The notes under the pieces: model-generated | What the model was told of the DNA's origin: nothing | Databases searched by the model: none | Seen by the model: the letters and a program-made list of their open reading frames with translations, nothing else | In this document: piece by piece, positions 24,245-31,877 of the stretch | Numbering within the stretch: the first letter of the stretch is position 1 | Layout: the number at the start of each line of letters is the position of its first letter | From: JANYHH01 sp965249745 | GTDB taxonomy: Bacteria; Deinococcota; Deinococci; Deinococcales; JAAFIG01 | DNA length: 64,000 bases | Direction of reading: 5' to 3' | Assembly: GCA_965249745.1 (NCBI GenBank) | Contig: OZ252252.1 | Coordinates: 124,001-188,000 of the forward strand | Made by a program: the position numbers and the translations under genes

Positions 24245-25249
24245 CTAAAAATTAGCTCTCAGCCCCGCCATGACAGACCACTGTTCCGGCGTGACGCTGC
24301 CCGTCAATCCAAAACCAAACGGTTGGGTCGGAGTGGTGGCAACGTCCCTGGCGGCTCCAACGGCTCCGGTCACGGCGCTGATGTTGCTTGACTGCGCGTT
24401 GTAATACCCGAGCGGGTCTGAGATTGCCCCCGGCAACCCGCCGACCGCACCGGTCAAGCCGTTCCCGCCCGCCATCATCGTGGCCGAGAAATCGGCTGGG
24501 TTGGGCAGCAACGGTGCGCCGTACCCGAGGTGAAAGCCGCCCGTGCCCGCGCCGATATCCGCGTTCGCGCCGAAGTTGAAATCGCGGTAACTACCGTCCA
24601 GCGACAACGCCCCGGAACCCGGATTGACGCCCAGTCCGGCGCGGAAGCCGTCGTAATGCAAGCCCGCCGTGAGATCGCCGCCGTAGTGATACCCGGCGTC
24701 GAAACCGCGCCGATCCGACCCGAGTTGCATTGAAGCGGCGCTGGTATCGGCATTCAAGCCGAACGATCCCAGCCGTAAGCGCATCTCTGGCGGTAACAAA
24801 CTGAGGTTGAACGGCGCGGGGTCCTCGCAGGCGACGATGGCGCTCGGCTCGGCGTTGACATTCACCGCCTGACCGCCCAGCACGCCAATCGCCAGGTCTC
24901 GAGCTTCGGATTCGGCGGCGTCACCGCGACCTGAGCGAGACTGCTTGGGTGTGGTATTGCCATGTCGTTCGTTCTGGACGACGTGGGTTAGCTCGTGCGC
25001 CATCAGGTACTGGGCTTCCAGCGGATCATTGACGGGTCCTCCGAAGTACACGTGACTGCCAACCGTGGCGGCAGCCGCGCGGTGCTGCCCGGCGAAGCGC
25101 TCCGCCGCAGCGTCATCGTGAACCCGCACCGCGCCGAAGTCGTGCCCGAACAGCGGTTCCAGGGTGGTGCGCAAACCTAGCTCGAGCGGTGACCCGCCGG
25201 TTTGCGGCGCTGACACGGGCGATGCCCGGCGTTCCCGAAGCTGTCTCAC
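24245..25249 (-). CDS. DUF4157-domain putative eCIS cargo, third copy
   Basis: The 334-residue product has an N-terminal DUF4157 domain (TLEPLFGHDFGAVRVHDDAA; QYLMAHELTHVVQNERH) and a C-terminal half rich in Gly, Tyr, Asp and Leu. That half has alternating short hydrophobic stretches (GYHYGGDLTAGLHYDGFRAG; GSYRDFNFGANADIG), suggesting a beta-rich or barrel-like fold. It ends in Asn-Phe, as many outer-membrane beta-barrels end in Phe. The start is GTG within the stop of the ATPase gene (GTGA overlap), which couples it to the ATPase. It is a likely cargo or surface protein of the injection system. Confidence 0.78.
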   Translation of the reverse strand: MRQLRERRASPVSAPQTGGSPLELGLRTTLEPLFGHDFGAVRVHDDAAAERFAGQHRAAAATVGSHVYFGGPVNDPLEAQYLMAHELTHVVQNERHGNTTPKQSRSGRGDAAESEARDLAIGVLGGQAVNVNAEPSAIVACEDPAPFNLSLLPPEMRLRLGSFGLNADTSAASMQLGSDRRGFDAGYHYGGDLTAGLHYDGFRAGLGVNPGSGALSLDGSYRDFNFGANADIGAGTGGFHLGYGAPLLPNPADFSATMMAGGNGLTGAVGGLPGAISDPLGYYNAQSSNISAVTGAVGAARDVATTPTQPFGFGLTGSVTPEQWSVMAGLRANF

Positions 25250-27234
25250 AGCGTCCCCTCCGGTCCGGTCTTCTCGAGAAGCGTCTCCTCGAGCCAGCCG
25301 CCGGTTTCGGCGTCGGTCAGTTGCTTTTCCAGCTTGGCGTACTCGGCTTCGGCGGCCCGGTAGACGTGTCGCATGTTGACGGACTCCCCGGCGTCGGCAG
25401 CGATGAAGGCCGCGTTCAGGGCAATGTTCTTGATGTTCCCGCCCGCGACCTGCAACTGCGCCAGCAGGCTAGCGTCCAAGCCCTGGGTTGGCGTTTCCGG
25501 CGGGAAGGCCCGGCTCCACATCTCGCCCCGCTCAGCGTGATCCGGGAACGGGAATTGCACCACAAAACGAATCCGCCGCAGGAAGGCGGTATCTATCGAG
25601 GTTTTCAGGTTGCTGGTCAGAATCGCCAGTCCGCTGTACGCCTCCATGCGTTGCAGCAGATAACTGACCTCCATGTTGGCGTAGCGGTCGTGGCTGTCTT
25701 TGACCTCAGAGCGCTTCCCGAAAATCGCGTCAGCCTCATCGAACAGCAGGATGACACCGCCGTCCTCGGCGGCATCAAATAAGCGGCGCAGGTTCTTTTC
25801 GGTCTCGCCGATGTACTTGGAAACGGTGCTGGACAAGTCAATTCGGTACACGTCCAGGTCCAACTCACGCCCGAGGATTTCCGCGGCCGTGGTTTTGCCC
25901 GTGCCTGACCCGCCCGCAAACAGGGCGCTGATGCCCAGCCCACGGGCGTTCTTGCGGGCGAAGCCCCAGTGTTCGTAGACCTTCAAGCGTTGCCGCACGT
26001 GCGCGGTGATGTCGCGCAGGATGTTCTTCTGCGCCTCGGGCAGGATCAGGTCGTCCCAGGTAGCTCGAGTCTCGAGGCGTTGCGCCAGATCGTCCAGCTT
26101 CGGGCGGGCGTGCTGCCGGGCGGCGTTCCAGAGCGCGGCGGGCCGGGCGGCGAGTTCGTGGTGCGCGGTTTCCTGATGGATGGCGCGAATGGAGTGCGGG
26201 CTGAGGTTGAACTGGGCCGTCATCTGCTCAATCACCTCCGTCGCCTCCGCCCCGAGGTGATCGCGCCACAAGCCGCGCTGCTCCAAGGTGTTGGGTTTGG
26301 GCGTGTCCAGGTGCAGCGCGGCCCGGTGCGGCACCCGCTGACGATCCAAGCCGCTCAGGATGATCGGCGCGGAGAACCGCGCGATGAAGGCGTTCAACCA
26401 CTGGTTTCTGGCATTGTCCGTGGCATCCAGATCGTCGGTCTCTAAGATCAGCGCTAGGTTCATCAGCGCCACCTCGCGGCGCAACAAGGTCGCCAGCGTC
26501 TCGAGTTCGGTGATGCCCGTCGGCAGCAGCGTCGCGTTCAGCGCGTGCAGGTCGCCGTGAAAGGCACGGGTGGCGGCGACCGCCATGGCGCGTCGCCCCT
26601 CGCGGTCGGCTCCGATCAGTTGCACGATCGGCAGCGGTTGACCGCCTCTGGACCACGTTTGCACGATCCGTTCCACGAGTTCGCGCTGGCTGGGAACCAA
26701 ATCCGGCTCGAGCCGAATCGGTTCCAACAGCGGCAAGAGCCGTGCGTCCAGCGTGTTGACGCCCGCCAGGTAGTGCAGGGCGCGCTCGTCCACGCGGAGC
26801 GCGCTGGCAGTCAGGGTCGTGCCGCTCACGACTTCCACGAGCTTCCAACGGCGCAGCGAGGCCGCCGGGTTGAGGGCGCTCCAGTGCGCCCCTGGCAGCG
26901 CCGCCAGCGCCAGGCTGAAATTTGGTTGCTGCCGCACAGAATCGTTGTTGAGCTTCCCCAACAGCGCCCCGAAACCGCTATCCAACTCCGGCGCGGCGCA
27001 TAGCAACAACAGATCGCGTTCAAACGGTGTCAAGCCGAACAGCCTGGCCAGCACCTCGAGGGCCGCGCCCTCGTAGTGGTACGGCTCGGGTTGAGTCGGC
27101 GCTTCTGTGCCATCGCGGGTCGCCAGATGCGTTTCCAAATGCCAGCGCAACTGGGCCAGCGAACTCCCGAGGTGGCGCTGATTGGCGTCCACCCAGTTCA
27201 GTCGCTCCAATGGTGGCTGCGGCGCTTGGGTCAC
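25246..27234 (-). CDS. eCIS AAA+ ATPase (Afp15/Pvc15-like)
   Basis: This 662-residue cytoplasmic AAA+ ATPase is typical of eCIS loci; it is thought to remodel or load particle components, including cargo, during assembly. The N-terminal half is a helical region (GLTPFERDLLLLCAAPELD) common to this family. The ATPase core carries Walker A (GGSGTGKTTAAEIL, about residue 443), Walker B (VILLFDEADAIFGKR, about 495), sensor-1-like LTSN and an arginine-rich FLRRIRF. Motifs are intact, so activity is expected. It overlaps its neighbours by 4 bases on both sides and sits directly before three DUF4157 genes, consistent with a cargo-loading role. Confidence 0.93.
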   Translation of the reverse strand: MTQAPQPPLERLNWVDANQRHLGSSLAQLRWHLETHLATRDGTEAPTQPEPYHYEGAALEVLARLFGLTPFERDLLLLCAAPELDSGFGALLGKLNNDSVRQQPNFSLALAALPGAHWSALNPAASLRRWKLVEVVSGTTLTASALRVDERALHYLAGVNTLDARLLPLLEPIRLEPDLVPSQRELVERIVQTWSRGGQPLPIVQLIGADREGRRAMAVAATRAFHGDLHALNATLLPTGITELETLATLLRREVALMNLALILETDDLDATDNARNQWLNAFIARFSAPIILSGLDRQRVPHRAALHLDTPKPNTLEQRGLWRDHLGAEATEVIEQMTAQFNLSPHSIRAIHQETAHHELAARPAALWNAARQHARPKLDDLAQRLETRATWDDLILPEAQKNILRDITAHVRQRLKVYEHWGFARKNARGLGISALFAGGSGTGKTTAAEILGRELDLDVYRIDLSSTVSKYIGETEKNLRRLFDAAEDGGVILLFDEADAIFGKRSEVKDSHDRYANMEVSYLLQRMEAYSGLAILTSNLKTSIDTAFLRRIRFVVQFPFPDHAERGEMWSRAFPPETPTQGLDASLLAQLQVAGGNIKNIALNAAFIAADAGESVNMRHVYRAAEAEYAKLEKQLTDAETGGWLEETLLEKTGPEGTL

Positions 27235-27827
27235 GACCGTGCGCCCTTGCCCGCCAATACGGGAGCCGCCTCACCGAGCGGCACACCAGAAATCCGGTAG
27301 GTCACACTGGGACGGTACTTGGCTTGCAGGGCGCTCCAGAGCTTTCCCAGGGTGTCGGCGTCCAGGAATTGCGGGCGCACCTCGAGCGTGGTCACATTCG
27401 TCCCCAATCCGCTGCCCGCGAGCGCCGAGAGCGTTGGTTGCGCGGTGCGGGTACTCTTGCCACTCCCGAGCGAGGTCAGGGTTTTCTGAATCGTTTCTCC
27501 GGTCAGGTGCTGATGCTCCGCCAAGGTCTGCACGGCGTGACCCAGCAGGATCTCGCTCTGGAACTCCTGAGCGCCGTAGGCGGTGATGAGGTAGTACAGC
27601 TCCAACGACAACCCTGGTGCGCGCAGCACACTCGCGGGCGTCACCTGGTACAAGAATAGATTGAGCTGCGGCTTCTCGTCCCCGGCCGTGTTGATCCGAT
27701 CCGGTGGCAACGACGAGATCACGATGTCGCCGCCGACCGCGCTCGAGACGCCGCGCGAAACCACGGTGTTCTCCAGTAGGTTCTTCAGCACGGCGGTGAC
27801 GGAGGCAATGGTCAGGTGCGCGCTCAT
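27231..27827 (-). CDS. DUF4255 eCIS cap/terminator protein (Afp16/Pvc16-like)
   Basis: This 198-residue DUF4255 protein is the family that sets tube/sheath length and caps the particle top. Recognisable segments are TIASVTAVLKNLLENTV at the start, PQLNLFLYQVTPASVLRAPG in the middle and GLSLELYYLITAYG with LLGHAVQTLAEHQHLTG after it. It is the first gene of the minus-strand operon and overlaps the ATPase by 4 bases (ATGA). The locus has a second, longer DUF4255 protein at the far end of the same operon; two such proteins may divide the cap and sheath-terminator roles. Confidence 0.9.
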   Translation of the reverse strand: MSAHLTIASVTAVLKNLLENTVVSRGVSSAVGGDIVISSLPPDRINTAGDEKPQLNLFLYQVTPASVLRAPGLSLELYYLITAYGAQEFQSEILLGHAVQTLAEHQHLTGETIQKTLTSLGSGKSTRTAQPTLSALAGSGLGTNVTTLEVRPQFLDADTLGKLWSALQAKYRPSVTYRISGVPLGEAAPVLAGKGARS

Positions 27828-27846
27828 AGGTCTCTCCAGAGGTAGG

Positions 27847-27900
27847 TCTGAACGGAACTGTATATCTGAACGTGACTGTGCATCTGCACCGAACTGTCAA
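27847..27900 (-). repeat. three tandem 18-bp repeats upstream of the minus eCIS operon
   Basis: Three contiguous imperfect 18-bp units (TCTGAACGGAACTGTATA, TCTGAACGTGACTGTGCA, TCTGCACCGAACTGTCAA) end 19 bases before the DUF4255 start. On the minus strand they contain TTGACA and TATACA. They may be a regulator-binding array that controls cap, ATPase and cargo expression. Confidence 0.5.
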
Positions 27901-28073
27901 CAGGTGCTCGAGCGTGTTGAGCGCTGGCTCGAGGAGATTGTTTGCGTGGGTGCAAAACTGCTCAATCAACTGTATCACCGTTTGATTTTCATGCGCCGTG
28001 GGCGCGAACGCAGCCCGTTCCCGACGCTTCCGCTGAGTTCTTCACTTCACATCCCTGCCAGACGAAAAATCGG

Positions 28074-28079
28074 TAGACT
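28074..28079 (+). promoter_or_regulatory. -10 box (TAGACT) for the lipoprotein gene
   Basis: TAGACT ends 7 bases before the ATG at 28087 and no Shine-Dalgarno is present, so a leaderless transcript is likely. Confidence 0.5.
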
Positions 28080-28086
28080 TCAGACT

Positions 28087-28521
28087 ATGAAAAAAGCCTG
28101 GTTGTTCGCGCTGCTGTTCGTTTCCGCCTGCGCTCCGGCGGCGCAACCCGTGGGACAGCCGAAAACGGTTGGGCTGCAACCGATCGGTCGGTTGGCGGAT
28201 GGCAAGCAGAGCACTGTGCTGGGCGCTGCCAAGCTGACCAACTTTTCCAACGCCAGAACGCTAGTCGAGGTGCAGCTCAGCAATCAACCACCGCGCAGCA
28301 AGCACGCCGGGGCGATCTTCAAGGGTACCTGCAACAATCGCAGCAGCAACCCAGCGCTATTACTGAACGAGATGAACGCCGACGAGGCGGGCAACGGTAC
28401 GGTCAGAACCGAGGTCGAAACAGCCAAGATTCCCGCGCCGGGTTACATCGTCTACTACCAGCGCGGTCGTGACGAGCAGAACGGCATCGGCGATCCGATC
28501 ACCTGCGGCGATCTGCGGTAG
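28087..28521 (+). CDS. small secreted lipoprotein of unknown function
   Basis: The 144-residue product starts with a lipoprotein signal peptide (MKKAWLFALLFVSAC; lipobox FVSAC with acylated Cys at 15), so the mature protein should be membrane-anchored outside the cytoplasm. The mature part is probably beta-rich with a motif (GAIFKGTCNN ... NEMNADEAGNG) reminiscent of CHRD or SOD-like folds; this resemblance is weak. The longer in-frame extension upstream is rejected because the -10 box lies 7 bases before this ATG. A strong terminator follows. It is a single-gene unit. Confidence 0.75.
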   Translation: MKKAWLFALLFVSACAPAAQPVGQPKTVGLQPIGRLADGKQSTVLGAAKLTNFSNARTLVEVQLSNQPPRSKHAGAIFKGTCNNRSSNPALLLNEMNADEAGNGTVRTEVETAKIPAPGYIVYYQRGRDEQNGIGDPITCGDLR

Positions 28522-28535
28522 GTCCAGAGCCGCGT

Positions 28536-28564
28536 AGCGGAGCGCAGATGCGCTCCGCTTTTTT
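28536..28564 (+). terminator. rho-independent terminator after the lipoprotein gene
   Basis: AGCGGAGCGC pairs with GCGCTCCGCT (10-bp stem, AGAT loop), followed by a run of five further Ts. It is a textbook intrinsic terminator, 14 bases after the stop. Confidence 0.92.
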
Positions 28565-28735
28565 GTTGCAGGCACTCCTTTAATGAAACCTGACAGGCTC
28601 GAGCGGCCTCTGAAATACATCTCGAGCCTGCGATGGGTGATGCTCGAGCCAGCTTTCTCTAGAGGGTGAAGCTACGACAGCGCATGAGACGTTAGCGAGT
28701 TCTCAAACGGTCAAACCTCGAGCCAAGACCTACTC

Positions 28736-28769
28736 TTGACAGACGCATGTCTTTCTGACATATATATGT
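28736..28769 (+). promoter_or_regulatory. promoter with a palindromic operator for the GGDEF-RHH operon
   Basis: A perfect -35 TTGACA lies at 28736-28741, with a -10 candidate CATATA at 28759 (17-bp spacer) or TATATA at 28761. The -10 lies inside the perfect 12-bp palindrome ACATATATATGT (28758-28769). The first gene encodes a C-terminal ribbon-helix-helix-like segment, so self-binding here is plausible. Confidence 0.6.
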
Positions 28770-28792
28770 TTAAGATTTTACAAAGGAGCGAT

Positions 28793-29401
28793 ATGCATTA
28801 TCTACCGATCCTCAATCGCCACGACTTCGAGACCACCCTCAGCAGGCTCGAATCCATCCAAACCGCCCTGGCAGTGCTGGACTTGGACAGCTTCAAGGAG
28901 ATCAACGACACCCTCGGGCACGCGGCGGGCGATACCGTGCTGCGCAGTTTGGAGCGCACGCTGGCGGGTAGTGTCCCCGACAACGCGATCGTCGGACGGC
29001 TCGGCGGGGACGAATACGCGGTCGCTCTGCCCGACACCAGCGCCGAGAGCGCCCTGATTCTGCTGGAAGAGATTCGTCAGCATTTCAGCGGACGCAACGC
29101 CAGCCCGGAAGTTCCGCGCAAAATTCAGCTCTCCGTCGGGATCGCCGCCAAGCCGCCGCACGCCAAGAGTCTGACCGACCTCAGCCGGTGCGCCGACGAA
29201 GCCTTGTACCGCGCCAAACGCGAGGGTCGCAGCCGCGTCGCCATCTACGTCGAAGATAAAATGACGCTGAAATCCAATTTTTATCCGAAGGCGCAGTTGG
29301 AACGGCTGGGCAAACTCAGCAACGCCACCGGGCGCACGGAGGCGAGTTTGCTGCGCGAAGGACTCGAGGATTTGCTGGTGAAATACCGGGACGAGTTGTG
29401 A
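28793..29401 (+). CDS. GGDEF-domain protein with a ribbon-helix-helix-like C-terminus
   Basis: This 202-residue protein has a complete GGDEF core at 25-155: the Mg/GTP-binding LDLDSFKEINDTLGHAAGD, the active loop GGDEY (71-75) and the C-terminal ADEALYRAKREGR helix. The product would be cyclic di-GMP. No RxxD inhibitory site is seen. Residues 160-202 (NFYPKAQLERLGKLSNATG, then RTEASLLREGLEDLLVKY) look like a ribbon-helix-helix DNA-binding unit, an unusual partner for GGDEF. The start at 28793 follows AAAGGAG by 4 bases; an upstream in-frame start is rejected because it overlaps the promoter. Its stop overlaps the deaminase start (GTGA). Confidence 0.82.
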   Translation: MHYLPILNRHDFETTLSRLESIQTALAVLDLDSFKEINDTLGHAAGDTVLRSLERTLAGSVPDNAIVGRLGGDEYAVALPDTSAESALILLEEIRQHFSGRNASPEVPRKIQLSVGIAAKPPHAKSLTDLSRCADEALYRAKREGRSRVAIYVEDKMTLKSNFYPKAQLERLGKLSNATGRTEASLLREGLEDLLVKYRDEL

Positions 29402-30045
29402 GTTTTTGGGAGTCGCTATCTGTTCCCTGGCAAGCCGCGCTGACCGAGGCGTGGACGGCGTATCGGGCAGGATCGCTACCGATAGGGGCCGTAATCTTGC
29501 AAGACAATCAGATTGTGGCTCGAGGACGTAACCGAATCGCGGAAGTTCATGAGGTCAATATTTTCATCAGCGGCACACAGGTCTCCCACGCGGAACTGAA
29601 CGCCATCGTGCAACTTCGCGGTGACGCCGATACCAGCATCCTGGAGTTGTACACGACAATGGAACCTTGCCCGCTCTGCGTTGGAGCGATCGCCATGTCC
29701 AGTCTGAAAACCGTTCACTTCGCTGCCAGAGACGCCTGGGCGGGTTCCACGGGAATACTGAAGGAAAACATTTACCTGGCGGGAAAAAACATTCGACTTC
29801 ACCCGCCGTCAAATCCAATTCTCGAGGTCCTGTGCAGCGCTTGGGTGTTGCAAAGCGATCTTCAGTGGCGCGGGGACACCCCCGAAAACAACTTCGTGCG
29901 GCGATTTGAAACAGAACAACCCAACGTCGTGCGACTGGCTCGAGAGTTACATACAGGTGGTCAGCTCGAGCGATTGCGGCGGGAGGCGGGCACGGTCTGG
30001 GAGGCGGTCAATCTCACGACAGGGCGGCTCGAGGGGAACGCGTGA
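29398..30045 (+). CDS. cytidine/guanine deaminase-family enzyme
   Basis: This 215-residue zinc-dependent nucleoside or nucleobase deaminase has the family signature HAE (H64, catalytic E66) and PCxxC (C91, C94: TMEPCPLCVGAIAMSS). The natural substrate is not clear from sequence; tRNA-adenosine, cytosine, guanine and dCMP deaminases share this core. It is longer than typical TadA (about 150-170) because of a C-terminal helical extension. It starts with GTG overlapping the previous stop by 4 bases and is itself overlapped by the NUDIX gene, so the three are translationally coupled. Confidence 0.85.
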   Translation: MSFWESLSVPWQAALTEAWTAYRAGSLPIGAVILQDNQIVARGRNRIAEVHEVNIFISGTQVSHAELNAIVQLRGDADTSILELYTTMEPCPLCVGAIAMSSLKTVHFAARDAWAGSTGILKENIYLAGKNIRLHPPSNPILEVLCSAWVLQSDLQWRGDTPENNFVRRFETEQPNVVRLARELHTGGQLERLRREAGTVWEAVNLTTGRLEGNA

Positions 30046-30437
30046 ACCTCTCGCCTTCACCAAATCGCGTGGCTCGAGTCTGCGTTTGTGTCGTCCAGGA
30101 GGGCAGGGTTCTGATGGTCGAAACGGATTACGGTAGCGGGCGTTGGACACTGCCCGGCGGCGGCGTGGAGCAGCACGAAACGTTTCAGAACGCAGCCCGG
30201 CGCGAGGTCTGGGAAGAAACGGGCGCGACTGTGGAAATCGGAGAGGAATTATTTCAATATTCCACGCGAAGCGGCTTCCCCGAGTCCTGTTTTCGAGCGC
30301 GCCTGATTCGTCTGGAGCCATCCCCGAAAGGGCGGCGCTGCCAGTGGATCGAACCGCTAAACCCTGACTGGCGGAACGACCGCCAGATCAAGCTCATCCT
30401 CGAGCGCACCAGTCTATTCGGCGGGGGCGTGGCTTGA
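30042..30437 (+). CDS. NUDIX hydrolase
   Basis: This 131-residue NUDIX enzyme carries the full Nudix box G-x5-E-x7-REUxEExGU (GGVEQHE ... REVWEETGA, about residues 41-64), which binds metal and hydrolyses nucleoside diphosphate derivatives. Such enzymes often clear oxidised or unwanted nucleotides. It starts with GTG overlapping the deaminase stop by 4 bases and is the last gene of the GGDEF-deaminase-NUDIX operon. Substrate cannot be read from sequence. Confidence 0.93.
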   Translation: MNLSPSPNRVARVCVCVVQEGRVLMVETDYGSGRWTLPGGGVEQHETFQNAARREVWEETGATVEIGEELFQYSTRSGFPESCFRARLIRLEPSPKGRRCQWIEPLNPDWRNDRQIKLILERTSLFGGGVA

Positions 30438-30443
30438 CTCGGC

Positions 30444-30899
30444 TCAGTACACGCCCGGCACGAACTTTTTCACCCTGGTGGAATACGCGGCGTACTCCGG
30501 GAAGCGCGTCAGCAACAGCCGTTCCTCGCGGCGGGACTTGAACTCGAGCAGAGTCACCAGGGCGACGGTGAACGCCAACGCCAGCGGGCTACCCCGGCCG
30601 AGCGCCCCGCCGAGGGCGATCAGCACGATCGCGCTGTAAATCGGGTGGCGCACGAAGGCGAACGCGCCCGTCGTCACCAGCTTGGCATCGTCTCGAGGTT
30701 GCGGTAACGGCGTCAGGTTGCGGCCCAGGCTGAGCGCCGCCCAGACCAGCAAGGCCCAACCCAGAAGCGTGACCGTCCACGTCAGCAGGACTGGAACGAA
30801 GACTCGAGGCGATAGATCAGGCGAGAGGAACACCAGTGCCAGCAACGCGAATTGCGCCACCACGAACCAACCGCCTCGAGCCTGCCAGTCGGGAGTCAT
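30444..30899 (-). CDS. isoprenylcysteine methyltransferase-like membrane protein
   Basis: This 151-residue integral membrane protein of the ICMT/PEMT-like methyltransferase family has about four hydrophobic segments, followed by the conserved block GAFAFVRHPIYSAIVL (the RHP-Y motif that binds S-adenosylmethionine) and EERLLLTRFPEYAAYSTRVKKFVP near the end. Bacterial members have no proven single substrate; small molecules or lipids are likely. A TAGACT -10-like box lies at 30909-30914 on the minus strand, 9 bases upstream of the ATG. It is divergent from the N-acetyltransferase gene and converges on the NUDIX gene. Confidence 0.85.
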   Translation of the reverse strand: MTPDWQARGGWFVVAQFALLALVFLSPDLSPRVFVPVLLTWTVTLLGWALLVWAALSLGRNLTPLPQPRDDAKLVTTGAFAFVRHPIYSAIVLIALGGALGRGSPLALAFTVALVTLLEFKSRREERLLLTRFPEYAAYSTRVKKFVPGVY

Positions 30900-30967
30900 G
30901 ACGACGTAAGTCTACTCGTATCGCCCTATTTGACCCAGCCGTTTGCGCCGTCGGGCAAAATAGGGTC

Positions 30968-31777
30968 GTGAACCTCGAGACATACTTGAACCGCATCCAC
31001 TACGCCGGACCTCGGGCTGCCACGCTTGAGGTGTTGAACGCCGTGCAGGAAGCGCATCTGAACGCGATCCCGTATGAGAACTTGGACATTCACCTCGGAC
31101 GACCACTAACGCTAGACCCGGCTCGAGCCTATGAAAAAATTGTCGTGCAAAAGCGCGGTGGCTGGTGCTATGAGATGAATGGCTTGCTCTCCTTGGCGCT
31201 CCGCGAACTCGGGTTCAGCGTGACGTACCTCTCGTCTGGCGTGCTGCGCCCGGAACGGAACACGCCGGACGGCGATCACCTGATCCTGTTGGTGCATCTG
31301 AACGAGGGCGATTTTCTGACGGACGCCGGATTCGGGAGCGGCGCGATTCACGCGTTGCCGCTCCGTGAAGGCAGGTACCGAGCCGGTTTTTCGGAGTACA
31401 GCATGTCCCAGGAGGGCCACGCTTGGACGATGCGCGACTTGACCGGGAAGGACAGCAGCGGATTTCGTTTCACCCTCGAGCCGAGAGACTTAAGTTTTTT
31501 TACGGAGCGTTGCGCGGTCCTGCAATCCTCACCCGAATCCGGTTTCGTGCGGACCACCGTCTGCCAACGCGCCACTCGGGAAGCCATCTACACGCTGCGG
31601 GGCGCGGTCCTGACGACCATCACCGAATTAGAAACCGCCGAGCGCACTCTAGAAAATGCCGAGGATTACCGCGAGACGCTGCTGGACAGGTTCAACCTCG
31701 AGTTGCCCGAAACCTCGCAGCTCTGGGAGAAGATCTGGGCGCGGCACCTCGAGTGGCTGCAATCGGCTCAGGGATAG
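30968..31777 (+). CDS. arylamine N-acetyltransferase
   Basis: This 269-residue enzyme transfers an acetyl or acyl group from CoA to arylamines, hydrazines or related substrates. The catalytic triad is visible: C67 in RGGWCYEMN, H104 in DGDHLILLV and D119 in LTDAGFGSG. Length and motif spacing are normal for NAT. It starts with GTG; TAGGGT lies only 1 base before it, and CAAAAT is the alternative -10, so the transcript is probably leaderless or nearly so. A 93-bp repeat element lies 6 bases after its stop. Confidence 0.93.
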   Translation: MNLETYLNRIHYAGPRAATLEVLNAVQEAHLNAIPYENLDIHLGRPLTLDPARAYEKIVVQKRGGWCYEMNGLLSLALRELGFSVTYLSSGVLRPERNTPDGDHLILLVHLNEGDFLTDAGFGSGAIHALPLREGRYRAGFSEYSMSQEGHAWTMRDLTGKDSSGFRFTLEPRDLSFFTERCAVLQSSPESGFVRTTVCQRATREAIYTLRGAVLTTITELETAERTLENAEDYRETLLDRFNLELPETSQLWEKIWARHLEWLQSAQG

Positions 31778-31783
31778 ACGAAT

Positions 31784-31876
31784 TACTGAGTTCGGTAACT
31801 TCAGGGTAATCATGCGTCGCAGTACAAAGCTTCTGCGACGCATACGTGAGTTAACCGAATCATGCCGTTATCAGTA
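31784..31876 (-). repeat. 93-bp terminal-inverted-repeat element, copy D
   Basis: On the minus strand it runs from TACTGATAACGGCA to ACCGAACTCAGTA, the same length as copies A and C. It fills the space between two convergent genes and ends 1 base before the serine hydrolase stop codon. Its middle holds TGCGTCGCAG and CTGCGACGCA, which pair as a hairpin and could end transcription from both sides. Confidence 0.75.
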
Positions 31877-31877
31877 T

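Noticed and set aside
1642..27827. Interpretation of the tail genes as a prophage
   Set aside because: No capsid, portal, terminase, integrase or lysis genes; presence of the eCIS ATPase, DUF4255 and DUF4157 genes is diagnostic.
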